64,000 bases of DNA from Mongoliibacter sp. GTDB taxonomy: Bacteria > Bacteroidota > Bacteroidia > Cytophagales > Cyclobacteriaceae. Shown piece by piece: positions 53,313-61,875 of the stretch. Location: contig NZ_REBN01000201.1 of assembly GCF_007692705.1 (NCBI RefSeq), positions 1 through 64,000 of the forward strand. The letters are read 5' to 3'. A model generated the notes under the pieces. It made no database searches. It had not been told where the DNA came from and saw only the letters and a program-made list of their open reading frames with translations. The translations under genes were made by a program, and so were the position numbers. Numbering within the stretch: the first letter of the stretch is position 1; every line of letters starts with the position of its first letter.

Positions 53313-54506
53313 ATGTTGAGAACCTTATTCTTACTTATCCATTTAATGGTAGGATCCAGCTTACTTGCAAAAGCGCAGGAGCCTCCTCTGGATGATATTA
53401 CAGCAGAGGCTAACCCCTATCTATTATTGGACAAAGGGCTACAGTTTAGGATAACGGAAAATGTGAATGCACTCTACAACTTTGATTTTGAAAAGGCGGA
53501 AAGAGGTTTTAGAGTCATACAATATCAATACCCAGATCATCCACTTCCCTATTTTTTGAATGGATTGAGTACCTGGTGGAAAATTGCACCCGATATTGAA
53601 AATAAAAAATTCGATAATCGCTTTTTGAATCAGATGGATATTGTTATTGACAAGGCTAAGAAGGTGCTGGACGATGATCCTGAAAATAAAGAGGCGGCAT
53701 TTTTCTTGGCAGGAGCATATGGTTTTCAGGGAAGGTTACTGAGTGAGAGGAAGAGCTGGACCAAAGCTACTTTTGCGGGTAAAAATGCTTTAAAATACCT
53801 AAACCTCAGTAGAGGTGAAGAAGAGTTGAATCCAGAGCTTTTATTGGGAGATGCGCTGTTTAATTACTTTTCTGTGTGGATTCCCGAAAATTATCCAATC
53901 TTAAAACCCGTGGTTGCACTTTTCCCGAAGGGTGATAAAACACTTGGGCTTCAACAACTCGAAGATGTTGCACAGAATGCATTCTATGCAAGGGTCGAAG
54001 CGCAGTATTTCCTGTTCAGACTATATGGTGCAGAGGAAAAACAGCCTTACAAAGCTTTAGCGATCACAGAGTATTTAAATGATAAATATCCTAATAACCC
54101 TTATTTCCATAGGTCTTATGCAAGACAACTTTATACAGTTGGCAGGGTGGTAGAAGCCAAGGAAGTCTCTGAGGCAATCTTAAAGAGAATCGACGAAAAG
54201 TGGACAGGATATGAATCTAACAGTGGGAGGTACGCGGCATTTTATATTGCACAATTTCATGAGCGGATCAACAATAAGGAGGAAGCAAAGAAATATTATT
54301 TAAAGACTTTATCTTATGGTGAAGAGTCCGAAAGTCAAGAAAGTGGCTACTATTTATATTCTCTAATAGCTTTGGGGAAAATGGCAAATGAAGATAAAGA
54401 CAAGAAAGCAGCTAAGGCTTATTTCAACAAAGTAAAGAAATATGCGAAGAGAAAACACCCTGCGCACAAAGAGGCTAGAGATTATATCAAAAAGAATAAA
54501 CTTTAA
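53313..54506 (+). CDS. Exported TPR-like repeat protein
   Basis: The signal MLRTLFLLIHLMVGSSLLAKAQ is followed by a helical protein with TPR-like spacing: NFDFEKAERGFRVIQYQYPDHPLPYFLNG, NKEAAFFLAGAYGFQGRLLSER, AEAQYFLFRLYGAEE-type units and KAYFNKVKKYAKRKHPAHKEARDYI at the end. The C-terminal tail is Lys-rich. It is probably a periplasmic scaffold; its role is unknown. It is monocistronic, and no clear terminator is seen in the 209-base gap that follows. Confidence 0.8.
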   Translation: MLRTLFLLIHLMVGSSLLAKAQEPPLDDITAEANPYLLLDKGLQFRITENVNALYNFDFEKAERGFRVIQYQYPDHPLPYFLNGLSTWWKIAPDIENKKFDNRFLNQMDIVIDKAKKVLDDDPENKEAAFFLAGAYGFQGRLLSERKSWTKATFAGKNALKYLNLSRGEEELNPELLLGDALFNYFSVWIPENYPILKPVVALFPKGDKTLGLQQLEDVAQNAFYARVEAQYFLFRLYGAEEKQPYKALAITEYLNDKYPNNPYFHRSYARQLYTVGRVVEAKEVSEAILKRIDEKWTGYESNSGRYAAFYIAQFHERINNKEEAKKYYLKTLSYGEESESQESGYYLYSLIALGKMANEDKDKKAAKAYFNKVKKYAKRKHPAHKEARDYIKKNKL

Positions 54507-54677
54507 TCTAATTATTCCGTAGGCTTCTTATAAAATCAGGAGATAATTTGAATATATTCAATTACTTGGAAATATTTCTCTGTTAAATTAAGTAAAATCG
54601 ACTTATCAAATAACAATATTTCGAAATCTCCTCCGTTTTTTGTGAGTAATTGTTTTAAAACAATTTTAAAAAATATT

Positions 54678-54685
54678 AACTTTGC
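54678..54685 (+). promoter_or_regulatory. Candidate promoter of the Lrp-type gene
   Basis: TAACTTTG followed by CA matches TAnnTTTG exactly, with TTG (54651-54653) upstream at a spacing of 24 bases, one more than usual. Transcription would start near 54692, about 24 bases before the ATG. The nearby A/T-rich inverted repeat TTGTTTTAAAACAA (54651-54664) is a perfect palindrome and could be an autoregulatory Lrp site. Confidence 0.5.
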
Positions 54686-54715
54686 ACAACATAAAATTTT
54701 GTAAATAATACAATC

Positions 54716-55198
54716 ATGGATAATAGCATAAGAGTGAAATTCGACAAAATAGACCGCAAGATTCTAGAAATCTTACAAGCCAACGCAAAAATCACTAATG
54801 CCCAGCTTTCCAAGGATATTGGACTTTCTCCGGCACCGACTCTAGAAAGAGTAAAAAAATTGGAGCAGTCTGGGATTATCAAAAGCTACCATGCTAAATT
54901 AGATCCGGAAAGAATTGGCCTAGGAGTAAGTACTTTTGTTTTGGTAAGCCTAGTAGGCCACAACAAAGGAAATATTGATGCCTTTATGAAAGAGATCAAT
55001 CAGATTCCTGAAGTAATCGAGTGTCACCACATCACAGGTACAGGGGATTTTATCCTGAAGATCATCGCTAAAGACATAACTGCATACCAAAAATTAATGC
55101 TTGAAAAGGTATCCGAAATCAAAGAGGTAGACTCTATGCAATCAATGGTTATTCTTTCTACTTTTAAGGATAGTAAGGTATTACCCATCCCAGCTTAA
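54716..55198 (+). CDS. Lrp/AsnC family transcriptional regulator
   Basis: The N-terminal helix-turn-helix is IDRKILEILQANAKITNAQL ... GLSPAPTLERVKKLEQSGII (residues about 12-56). The RAM/AsnC ligand domain follows (STFVLVSLVGHN ... VIECHHITGTGDFILKIIAKD). The length of 160 residues is standard. Such proteins sense amino acids and usually regulate their own gene. The promoter and a perfect AT-rich palindrome lie just upstream. A strong terminator follows, so the NUDIX gene behind it is not in a simple operon. Confidence 0.94.
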   Translation: MDNSIRVKFDKIDRKILEILQANAKITNAQLSKDIGLSPAPTLERVKKLEQSGIIKSYHAKLDPERIGLGVSTFVLVSLVGHNKGNIDAFMKEINQIPEVIECHHITGTGDFILKIIAKDITAYQKLMLEKVSEIKEVDSMQSMVILSTFKDSKVLPIPA

Positions 55199-55218
55199 TC
55201 TAGAAAATTTTAAATTGA

Positions 55219-55247
55219 GGGTGGCTAGTCAGCTACCCTTTTTTTAT
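55219..55247 (+). terminator. Intrinsic terminator after the Lrp-type gene
   Basis: GGGTGGCT-AGTC-AGCTACCC (one G-T pair) is followed by seven T. The tract ends at the first ATG (55246) of the NUDIX reading frame. Confidence 0.85.
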
Positions 55248-55257
55248 GCTCATAATT

Positions 55258-55797
55258 ATGGAAAACCCCTGGAAAACTAAATCCACTCAAGTAAAATATC
55301 AGAATTCCTGGATTGAAGTAACTGAACATCAGGTAGTAAATCCAAGTGGAAGTGATAGTATTTATGGTAAAGTTCATTTTAAAAACAAGGCCCTAGGGAT
55401 TATTCCTGTTGATAAAGAAGGTAATACATGGTTGGTAGGTCAGCATCGATATCCTTTAAATGAATATTCTTGGGAGATACCTATGGGTGGAGGACCTTTG
55501 GAATTGGATATTCTGGAGTCAGCCAAAAGGGAGTTAAAGGAAGAAACGGGGATATCTGCCACAAAATGGACAAATATCATGAGGTTGCATACTTCGAACT
55601 CAGTGACAGATGAAGAGGCTTTCGTATACCTAGCTGAAGACCTTACTTTTGGGGAAACTGAATTTGAAGAGACAGAAGAATTACAAATCATTAAAATCCC
55701 CTTGAAAGAGGCAGTTCGTAAAGTGATGGAAGGTGAAATCACAGATGCCATATCGGTTGCCGGACTCTTGAAAGTAGCAATGATAAAAAAACTCTGA
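55258..55797 (+). CDS. NUDIX hydrolase, ADP-ribose pyrophosphatase-like
   Basis: The ORF track starts at 55246, an ATG inside the terminator T-tract; the ATG at 55258 (MENPWKTKSTQV) is preferred, giving 179 residues. The NUDIX helix reads GGGPLELDILESAKRELKEETGI, with the catalytic RELKEE complete. The Glu that starts the consensus box is shifted by one residue. NTWLVGQHRYPLNEYSWEIPMGG upstream is the substrate-side strand common in ADP-ribose/sugar pyrophosphatases. It probably cleaves a nucleoside diphosphate-linked compound. It is followed by the MATE gene in the same direction. Confidence 0.9.
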   Translation: MENPWKTKSTQVKYQNSWIEVTEHQVVNPSGSDSIYGKVHFKNKALGIIPVDKEGNTWLVGQHRYPLNEYSWEIPMGGGPLELDILESAKRELKEETGISATKWTNIMRLHTSNSVTDEEAFVYLAEDLTFGETEFEETEELQIIKIPLKEAVRKVMEGEITDAISVAGLLKVAMIKKL

Positions 55798-55828
55798 TAA
55801 TTTTGTTACGCTAGTATTGAGAGAGAAG

Positions 55829-57196
55829 ATGATACTTAATTTTAAAGACAATTTTTCAAGGACTTTTTATCTGGCCTATCCAGTGATGTTGAGTCAATTG
55901 GGTCAGGTCCTGGTTGGCGTTGCAGATAGTATGATGGTAGGAAGGTTGGGTGCAGAACCTTTGGCAGCCGCTTCACTAGCCAATAGCATATTTTTTGTTG
56001 TATTGATGTTTGGGATTGGCGTATCTATGGCCATTACCCCTTTGGTGGCGATGGCTGATGGAAATGATAACCCTAAGAAGATTTCGAGGATTTTCAACCA
56101 CGGTTTTGTGATCAATATGCTGACTGGTTTCATGCTTTTTTTGATCATTGTTTTTTTCTCTCCCATGCTTAATTTTCTCAATCAGCCGAAGGAGGTTGTA
56201 GTGCTTGCTATTCCTTATCTAGCGATCATAACATTGTCTTTATTGCCATTTATGTTTTTTCAGACCTTCAAACAGTTTGCTGAAGGCTTATCTCAAACCA
56301 AACAGGCAATGTATATCACCTTGCTATGTAATGCTTTGAACGTATTTCTAAACTGGATTTTTATATATGGCAAACTTGGGATACCTGCTATGGGACTCAA
56401 CGGTGCAGGTTGGGCAACCTTGATTTCCCGGGTTATTATGGGTATGGCAATTGCCTATTATGTATGGAAATCCAAACGTTATAAACCATTTGAGTTGAGT
56501 TTTGGATTCAAGAACCTCAATTTTCCTATGGTTTCTAAGTTGCTGAAGATTGGTGTTCCTACAGGCTTTCAGTTTATTTTTGAGGTAGGGGCATTTAGTT
56601 CTGCAGCCATAATGATGGGTTGGATCGGGGTTAATGCCTTGGCCGCTCATCAGATTGCAATAAACCTCGCCTCCATTAGTTATATGATGGCTTCAGGCTT
56701 ATCTGCTGCTGCCATGGTCAGGGTAGGCAATCAACTTGGACGAAAAGATATCATCAGCCTTCGGGAGGCCGGTTTTACTGTCTTTGCCATGGTTACGATG
56801 TTTATGAGTATTTCGGCTATCATTTTTATTGCTTTTAGAGAGTTCTTGCCATCATTGTACATAGATGATATGGAAGTGATTAAAATGAGTGCTACCCTGC
56901 TTATTATTGCAGGATTATTTCAATTATCAGACGGTATTCAAGTTGTGGGTTTGGGCGCGCTCAGAGGAATGTCTGATGTTAAAATTCCTACTATTGTTAC
57001 TCTGGTAGCTTATTGGGTTATCGGCTTACCATTAGGTTATCTATTTGCTTTTTCATGGGGTATGGAAGAGGTAGGGATTTGGATCGGTCTTTTGACGGGA
57101 TTGACCCTGACAGGTATACTCCTGTTGTATAGGTTCCATTATTTGAGCAATAAATTATTAAAAGCCCAACAAAGTAGCTTCAGTCCTGTAACTTGA
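55829..57196 (+). CDS. MATE family efflux transporter
   Basis: The ORF track begins at a TTG (55817); the ATG at 55829, preceded by GAGAGAGAAG, is preferred (455 residues). Twelve membrane segments are in two six-helix halves. Family motifs include GVADSMMVGRLGAEPLAAASLANS, GIGVSMAITPLVAMADG, and in the second half GVNALAAHQIAINLAS and GLSAAAMVRVGNQLG. It exports drugs or cationic metabolites using Na+ or H+ gradients. The gap to the NUDIX gene is 31 bases and to the thioesterase gene 41 bases, so these genes may form one unit with the M24 peptidase. Confidence 0.94.
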   Translation: MILNFKDNFSRTFYLAYPVMLSQLGQVLVGVADSMMVGRLGAEPLAAASLANSIFFVVLMFGIGVSMAITPLVAMADGNDNPKKISRIFNHGFVINMLTGFMLFLIIVFFSPMLNFLNQPKEVVVLAIPYLAIITLSLLPFMFFQTFKQFAEGLSQTKQAMYITLLCNALNVFLNWIFIYGKLGIPAMGLNGAGWATLISRVIMGMAIAYYVWKSKRYKPFELSFGFKNLNFPMVSKLLKIGVPTGFQFIFEVGAFSSAAIMMGWIGVNALAAHQIAINLASISYMMASGLSAAAMVRVGNQLGRKDIISLREAGFTVFAMVTMFMSISAIIFIAFREFLPSLYIDDMEVIKMSATLLIIAGLFQLSDGIQVVGLGALRGMSDVKIPTIVTLVAYWVIGLPLGYLFAFSWGMEEVGIWIGLLTGLTLTGILLLYRFHYLSNKLLKAQQSSFSPVT

Positions 57197-57237
57197 CTTT
57201 TTAATTCTGCCAATCTTTCCTATTTTCCGAAGAATTT

Positions 57238-57789
57238 ATGGAAAAAGAGAAAGCCAAACCTGTGGGATTTTCCCGAACCACCATCACTGAGCTGATGATC
57301 CCATCTTATGCTAATTTTGGGGGCAAAATACATGGAGGGATACTTCTGTCTTTAATGGATAAAGTAGCTTTTGCTGCTGCAAGCAAGCATAGTGGTGCCT
57401 ATTGCGTCACCGTTTCCGTGGATACAGTGGATTTTTTACAGCCCGTTGCGGTAGGGGATTTAGTTTCTCTCAAAGCTTCGGTTAATCACGTCGGGAATAG
57501 CTCTATGGTGATTGGAATAAAAGTCATAGCTGAGGATGTCAAGTCAGGGAGTGTTAAACATACCAATACATGCTATTTCACTATGGTAGCTAAAGGTGAT
57601 GACGATAAACCCACTCAAGTTCCTAAGCTAATACTGGAAAGCAAAACAGATGTAAGAAGGTTTGTACAGGCTATTTTTAGAAAAAAACTCAAAAAAGACC
57701 ATACTGAAAAAATGGAAACCATGAAGAAAGGTTGGGATAAGGAGGAAATGTCAAGACTTCTTGAAAACGAAAGATGTATTATTGAATAA
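57238..57789 (+). CDS. Hotdog-fold acyl-CoA thioesterase
   Basis: The ACOT-type hotdog signature is ANFGGKIHGGILLSLMDKVAFAAA (residues about 26-49), with the catalytic Asp in LSLMDK. The beta-sheet continues with VDTVDFLQPVAVGDLVSLKASV and NTCYFTMVAKGDD. The length of 183 residues fits YciA/ACOT proteins, with a Lys/Glu-rich tail beyond the fold. It hydrolyses acyl-CoA to free fatty acid and CoA. It is probably co-transcribed with the MATE gene and the M24 peptidase gene, which starts 15 bases after it. Confidence 0.92.
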   Translation: MEKEKAKPVGFSRTTITELMIPSYANFGGKIHGGILLSLMDKVAFAAASKHSGAYCVTVSVDTVDFLQPVAVGDLVSLKASVNHVGNSSMVIGIKVIAEDVKSGSVKHTNTCYFTMVAKGDDDKPTQVPKLILESKTDVRRFVQAIFRKKLKKDHTEKMETMKKGWDKEEMSRLLENERCIIE

Positions 57790-57804
57790 TAAACTAAACT
57801 GTAA

Positions 57805-59157
57805 ATGAAAAAAATAACATTGATTACCTTATGTCTCTTCTGTTTAGCAGAACTGGCTTTTGCTCAAAAACACAATGTATTGACCCAGAGACAACAGGCG
57901 ACAGTCGTGGACCAGTGGCTGAACGAAAGGATTGAAACCCTACTTCCCGAGTTGATGGATAGGGCAGAACTGGATATGTGGGTATTGATCTCGAGGGAAT
58001 ACAACGAGGATCCTGTGATTCGGACTTTCTTGCCGGGAACTTGGCATGCTGCAAGAAGGAGAACCATGTTGGTTATTTATAAAGCTCCTGGTTCCAACAA
58101 GGTGGAAACTTATGCAGTAGCCCGATATGATGTTGGAGAAGCTTTTAAAAAAGCATGGGACCCTGAAGCTCAACCTGACCAATGGAAAGCACTGAAAGAC
58201 CTGATTGTGGAGAAAAATCCGTCAAAAATAGGCTTGAATATTTCTGATAATTATGGACATGCTGATGGCTTGAACTTAACAGAATACAACAACTTGATGA
58301 AAGTGCTACCTGATGATTTTCATGATAAAATCACATCTGCGGAGAAATTATCAGTGGGGTGGCTGGAGACTAGAACACCTTCGGAAATGGCGACCTACCG
58401 ACATATTCAATCTTTAGCAAACAGCATCATACAAGAAGGGCTTTCCGAATCAGTGATCACTCCAGGTGTCACTACTACAGCAGACGTGCAGTGGTGGTAC
58501 AGAGAAAGGATAAAGGAACTGAAATTGGATACTTGGTTTCATCCTACGGTGGATATCCAAAGAGCAGATGAGAGTTCTAAGGAGCATCTTAGGTCATTCG
58601 CAGTGAATGCAGATAGCGAAGTGATCATGCCGGGGGATTTGTTACATATTGATTTTGGCATTACCTACCTCCGCCTCAATACAGATACCCAACAGTTGGC
58701 TTATGTACTTAAACCTGGAGAAAATGAAGTTCCCAAATATTTGGTAGATGCTTTTAAAGTTGGAAACAGGTTGCAGGATATACTTACCTCTCAGTTTAAA
58801 ACAGGACGTACAGGTAACGAAATTCTTAGAGAGACGAGAAAAATCATGGATCAAGAAGGAATAAAAGGAAGTATTTACTCACATCCTCTTGGCACTCATG
58901 GCCACGCTTCTGGACCAACTATAGGTATGTGGGATAATCAGGGTGATACGCCTGGGGCCGGGGATTACCCTTTGTACCCCAATACCGCATATGCCATAGA
59001 ATTAAATGCTGTAGTTTTTGTGGAAGAATGGAACAAAGACGTAAGAGTAATGCTTGAAGAAGGTGCTTTCTACGATGGAGAGAAAGTGATATACTTCAAT
59101 GGTCGGCAAAGTGAAATCATGCCAATTCCAAGAAATCAATTTTACTTGAAAAATTAA
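57805..59157 (+). CDS. Exported M24 family metallopeptidase (Xaa-Pro aminopeptidase-like)
   Basis: A signal peptide (residues 1-20, ending AFAQ) precedes a creatinase N-terminal-like domain and a pita-bread catalytic domain from about 190. Metal ligands are readable as Asp in LLHIDFGITYLRLNTD, His in HPLGTHGHASGPTIG, Glu in AYAIELNAVVFVEEWN and Glu in VMLEEGAFY. It cleaves amino acid-proline or dipeptide bonds in the periplasm. The length of 450 residues is normal. Its terminator lies inside the 3' end of the convergent YhhN gene, only two bases separating the two stops. Confidence 0.92.
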   Translation: MKKITLITLCLFCLAELAFAQKHNVLTQRQQATVVDQWLNERIETLLPELMDRAELDMWVLISREYNEDPVIRTFLPGTWHAARRRTMLVIYKAPGSNKVETYAVARYDVGEAFKKAWDPEAQPDQWKALKDLIVEKNPSKIGLNISDNYGHADGLNLTEYNNLMKVLPDDFHDKITSAEKLSVGWLETRTPSEMATYRHIQSLANSIIQEGLSESVITPGVTTTADVQWWYRERIKELKLDTWFHPTVDIQRADESSKEHLRSFAVNADSEVIMPGDLLHIDFGITYLRLNTDTQQLAYVLKPGENEVPKYLVDAFKVGNRLQDILTSQFKTGRTGNEILRETRKIMDQEGIKGSIYSHPLGTHGHASGPTIGMWDNQGDTPGAGDYPLYPNTAYAIELNAVVFVEEWNKDVRVMLEEGAFYDGEKVIYFNGRQSEIMPIPRNQFYLKN

Positions 59158-59159
59158 AT

Positions 59160-59888
59160 TCATTTGATAAAGGCATCCAAATCGGATGCCTCTTTTTTTG
59201 AAGTATCCTCCCTCACTTGTAGAAAAATACCACTCACAATCAAATAGTGGCCGAAGGCAAATGAAAGGATAATTAATATGTGAATAAATTGATTGGTCAA
59301 TTCCAGGTCTAATCCTGCTAAGATATCACTGAGATAAAAAAGTATAAGTCCATAAAGAACTGTAAAATAGCTTTTTCGAGAGACATAAAACCTCCTATCC
59401 AGCGCTAAAACCATACTGAAGCATGCAATTATACCATATATGATGCCTAAGAGGAAAAATTCTTCCATTTCTGGCGTGACAATCCATACCAATGCTCCGA
59501 TTATTAAAATAGCGGCAATTTCCGGCCATCTTTTAATTTTGTCACTAGAGACTTCTTTTTTATTGTATTTATGAGATGTCATAAACATATAAGCATACCC
59601 AACCTGCGCTACCAGAAAACTACTGAGGCTAATCATCTTAAAGAAATTTTCGTCTTCAATTATTATTAGAACATCTCCTAAAAAAGAGAAAAACGTAGCT
59701 ACAAGTAAAATTGGAATCAATTTATGATTTGACCGCTGAAAACATTTAAAAATCAATACCATCAAAGTGGGAAGTATAAAAAACTTAGATGCAAAGAAGA
59801 GACCCTGTTGATCAAGTAACAAAAAAGTAATACTACTTAGTATAAATAAAAAGTAGATTTTGACCAAATATTCTTTCCAACTCAACAT
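59160..59888 (-). CDS. YhhN/TMEM86-type lysoplasmalogenase-like membrane protein
   Basis: This 242-residue protein has about eight membrane segments. FSFLGDVLIIIE and SLSSFLVAQVGYAYMFMTS match the YhhN pattern of LLGDxxL followed by FxxxHxxY, except that Gln-Val replaces the His here. The family includes lysoplasmalogenases that cleave the vinyl-ether bond of lysoplasmalogens. The replaced residue means activity should not be assumed. The 3' end carries a hairpin that serves the opposing gene. Confidence 0.8.
   Translation of the reverse strand: MLSWKEYLVKIYFLFILSSITFLLLDQQGLFFASKFFILPTLMVLIFKCFQRSNHKLIPILLVATFFSFLGDVLIIIEDENFFKMISLSSFLVAQVGYAYMFMTSHKYNKKEVSSDKIKRWPEIAAILIIGALVWIVTPEMEEFFLLGIIYGIIACFSMVLALDRRFYVSRKSYFTVLYGLILFYLSDILAGLDLELTNQFIHILIILSFAFGHYLIVSGIFLQVREDTSKKEASDLDAFIK
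59172..59199 (+). terminator. Terminator for the M24 gene embedded in the YhhN coding end
   Basis: GGCATCC-AAATC-GGATGCC and eight T with one C form a clear + strand terminator. The same bases encode the last residues (SDLDAF) of the convergent YhhN protein. Confidence 0.8.
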
Positions 59889-60074
59889 GGCTTTACAAAA
59901 TGTAGATGACTAAAATAATCTGAAAGATTGGAAATTAAAATGTTGATTTTCAGTAAAGTTTCAGTTGGACTTTAGGGAAATAATAATTTTCGCAATTTTT
60001 TTTTCTTATTTAATTAGTAGGTTTTGTTTTATGATTATTTCAATACGTGATGGCACCGCCATTCATATAAAAAA

Positions 60075-60362
60075 CTAAAAGCTATACCGCTCAATAAAAA
60101 ATGCAGTTTTTCTTGTTCCTTCTTCATCTTTCAACCTTCCCTTTCCAGATACTAATAATTTCCCATTTTGATCGAAATGAACTTTTATACTGCTCAACTC
60201 AACAGTTTTCTGATCATGATCAAAAGGAATTTTTTTATTTAGGTATTTTGTTTTTTCATTTTCAAAATAAGAACAAAGAATATCTTTTCCGTCAAAATAG
60301 GCATAAATGACTTTATCCTGATCTTGAGAAAGTGCTCCTGAAGCGGTAGGTAAAAATTGCAT
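60075..60362 (-). CDS. C-terminal part of a TAG-split secreted protein
   Basis: The 95-residue ORF (MQFLPTASGALSQDQDKVIY to FFIERYSF) is in the same frame as the upstream 411-residue ORF. Only TAG (60402-60404) and 13 sense codons (EIIHYHRIPLSAT) separate them. It has no signal peptide and a basic beta-rich composition, with KVIYAYFDGKDILCSYF-type strands. I interpret it as the detached C-terminus of one 520-residue gene, either lost by a nonsense mutation or reached by read-through. A separate start at the ATG is possible but lacks a visible ribosome-binding site. The function is unknown. Confidence 0.6.
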   Translation of the reverse strand: MQFLPTASGALSQDQDKVIYAYFDGKDILCSYFENEKTKYLNKKIPFDHDQKTVELSSIKVHFDQNGKLLVSGKGRLKDEEGTRKTAFFIERYSF

Positions 60363-60401
60363 CGTGGCTGATAAAGGAATTCGGTGGTAATGAATGATCT
60401 C

Positions 60402-61637
60402 CTACATCTCGTTTAAATGTATTAAATGGGCAGCATAGGCTATATACTCGCAACTGAGTCGGTATGGCCTTGTCCTATCTTTATATGCACCCGGAACTAG
60501 GGGCAATTCTCTCGAGAATCTATTGCCAGGAAAATATTTATTCTTTTTCGTAAAACTTTCAATAAAACTTCTTTGATAATCGGATTCGCTTTTGAGTTGA
60601 GAGCCAAACTGCTCGAAATGATGCCAAACACCGTTCTCTGAAGTTTCCAGACCCCAAAGTTCCAGGGTCTCCTTCAAATATGGAATTCTTCCTGTTTTTA
60701 TCCTTCTGTCCATCCTCTTTTTCTTACCAAAGGGAATGGTACTGTCATGTTCATCAAAAAATCCAGGCAAATCATTCAAATAGCTTCTCCAAAGTGAGAA
60801 TTCTTCAAACTCATTGATAAATATATTAATCAGACCAGAACTATGGTAATTGTTACGGGGTCCAAAAACACCTGAGTAAACCTTATCTCCTTTAAAATCA
60901 GTAGCTAATAGGGTTCTGTAATTGGTTCGTTTATCCTCAAGTAGGTCAAAGGTACCTTTTTCAATGATTTCACCTTTTGGTGATACCGTAACCATATGTA
61001 ACAAGTCATTTTGCTGTGCATCTTTCTTTCGTGCCAATACAATAAGACTTTTTGCATCATTCTGCTTATTGGCTGATAGCACCTCGAAAGAATTGTCAAA
61101 TAGTAATTTTCGATTAATGTTTTCCGGTTGAAGGTGGTCTACAGATTGTAGCATCAATCCAGCTGCATTGCGCCCAAGCACTAGGCTATTCATTCCGAAA
61201 GAATGAAAATCGGTAACTTCAGACAGTTCTGAGCTTCTAAAAGGTATTACACTTAATTGTCCTGACTCTGAATTGATGGATATTATAGTCAGCTCATCTA
61301 TGGTAGATTGGATGACCTTTAAAGAATAATGACTTAACAAGACAAGTTCTGGCCCGGAAATATCTGCCCATTGAAATTCCTGATGGTCCGGCATGGGAAA
61401 AGTGATTTGGGTTTCAGGCTGAAGTTCTTCATTTAAGATGAAAAATTCACCCTCTCTATTGTTGCTGATAATCTTTTTCCTTGTACTTCGAATTCCTACG
61501 ATTTTTTGGCCAACCTCATATACGCTGTAATTTTCTCCAGACCGATCTATATCAGTAGTAAACCTGGTTTCAAAATCTTGGCAAATTCCAAAAAGGGGTA
61601 TGATAAAAATGGCTAAAAAGATTTCAACACTTTTCAT
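60402..61637 (-). CDS. Secreted unknown protein, ended by an in-frame TAG
   Basis: The 411-residue ORF has a signal peptide (MKSVEIFLAIFIIPLFGICQ), then repeated beta-strand segments (VGQKIVGIRSTRKKIISNN, EFFILNEELQPETQITFP, LTIISINSESGQLSVIPF) that suggest a beta-propeller-like fold. The C-terminal part is Lys/Arg-rich (KKRMDRRIKTGRIPYL). It ends in AAHLIHLNEM followed by TAG, but the same frame continues for 13 sense codons to the next ORF and on to a TAA at 60075. So this is probably the N-terminal 80 percent of a longer gene. No family is recognised. Confidence 0.72.
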   Translation of the reverse strand: MKSVEIFLAIFIIPLFGICQDFETRFTTDIDRSGENYSVYEVGQKIVGIRSTRKKIISNNREGEFFILNEELQPETQITFPMPDHQEFQWADISGPELVLLSHYSLKVIQSTIDELTIISINSESGQLSVIPFRSSELSEVTDFHSFGMNSLVLGRNAAGLMLQSVDHLQPENINRKLLFDNSFEVLSANKQNDAKSLIVLARKKDAQQNDLLHMVTVSPKGEIIEKGTFDLLEDKRTNYRTLLATDFKGDKVYSGVFGPRNNYHSSGLINIFINEFEEFSLWRSYLNDLPGFFDEHDSTIPFGKKKRMDRRIKTGRIPYLKETLELWGLETSENGVWHHFEQFGSQLKSESDYQRSFIESFTKKNKYFPGNRFSRELPLVPGAYKDRTRPYRLSCEYIAYAAHLIHLNEM

Positions 61638-61875
61638 ATTTATTTTATAGATGCAGATATTATATTTTTCCTATAAATTACGTTGCATTTTGGGTAACTG
61701 TTCGAAGAAAACATTTTACATTCAAGTAATCAGTTATTCAAACCCAAATTTTTGGGTTAGTTTCGGTAATACCTTTTATATAAATATGGCTTTTTTGAAA
61801 TGTATCCAGGTATTTTCTTTTCTGAAAGAAAAGGATTTTTGGTAAACCATTTACCTTTTACATGTGAATTCTTCA

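Noticed and set aside
61651-61845. + strand 64-residue ORF in the gap between the TAG-split gene and the MFS gene
   Set aside because: Aromatic and Cys-rich, without signal, motif or initiation context; AT-rich gaps yield such ORFs by chance.
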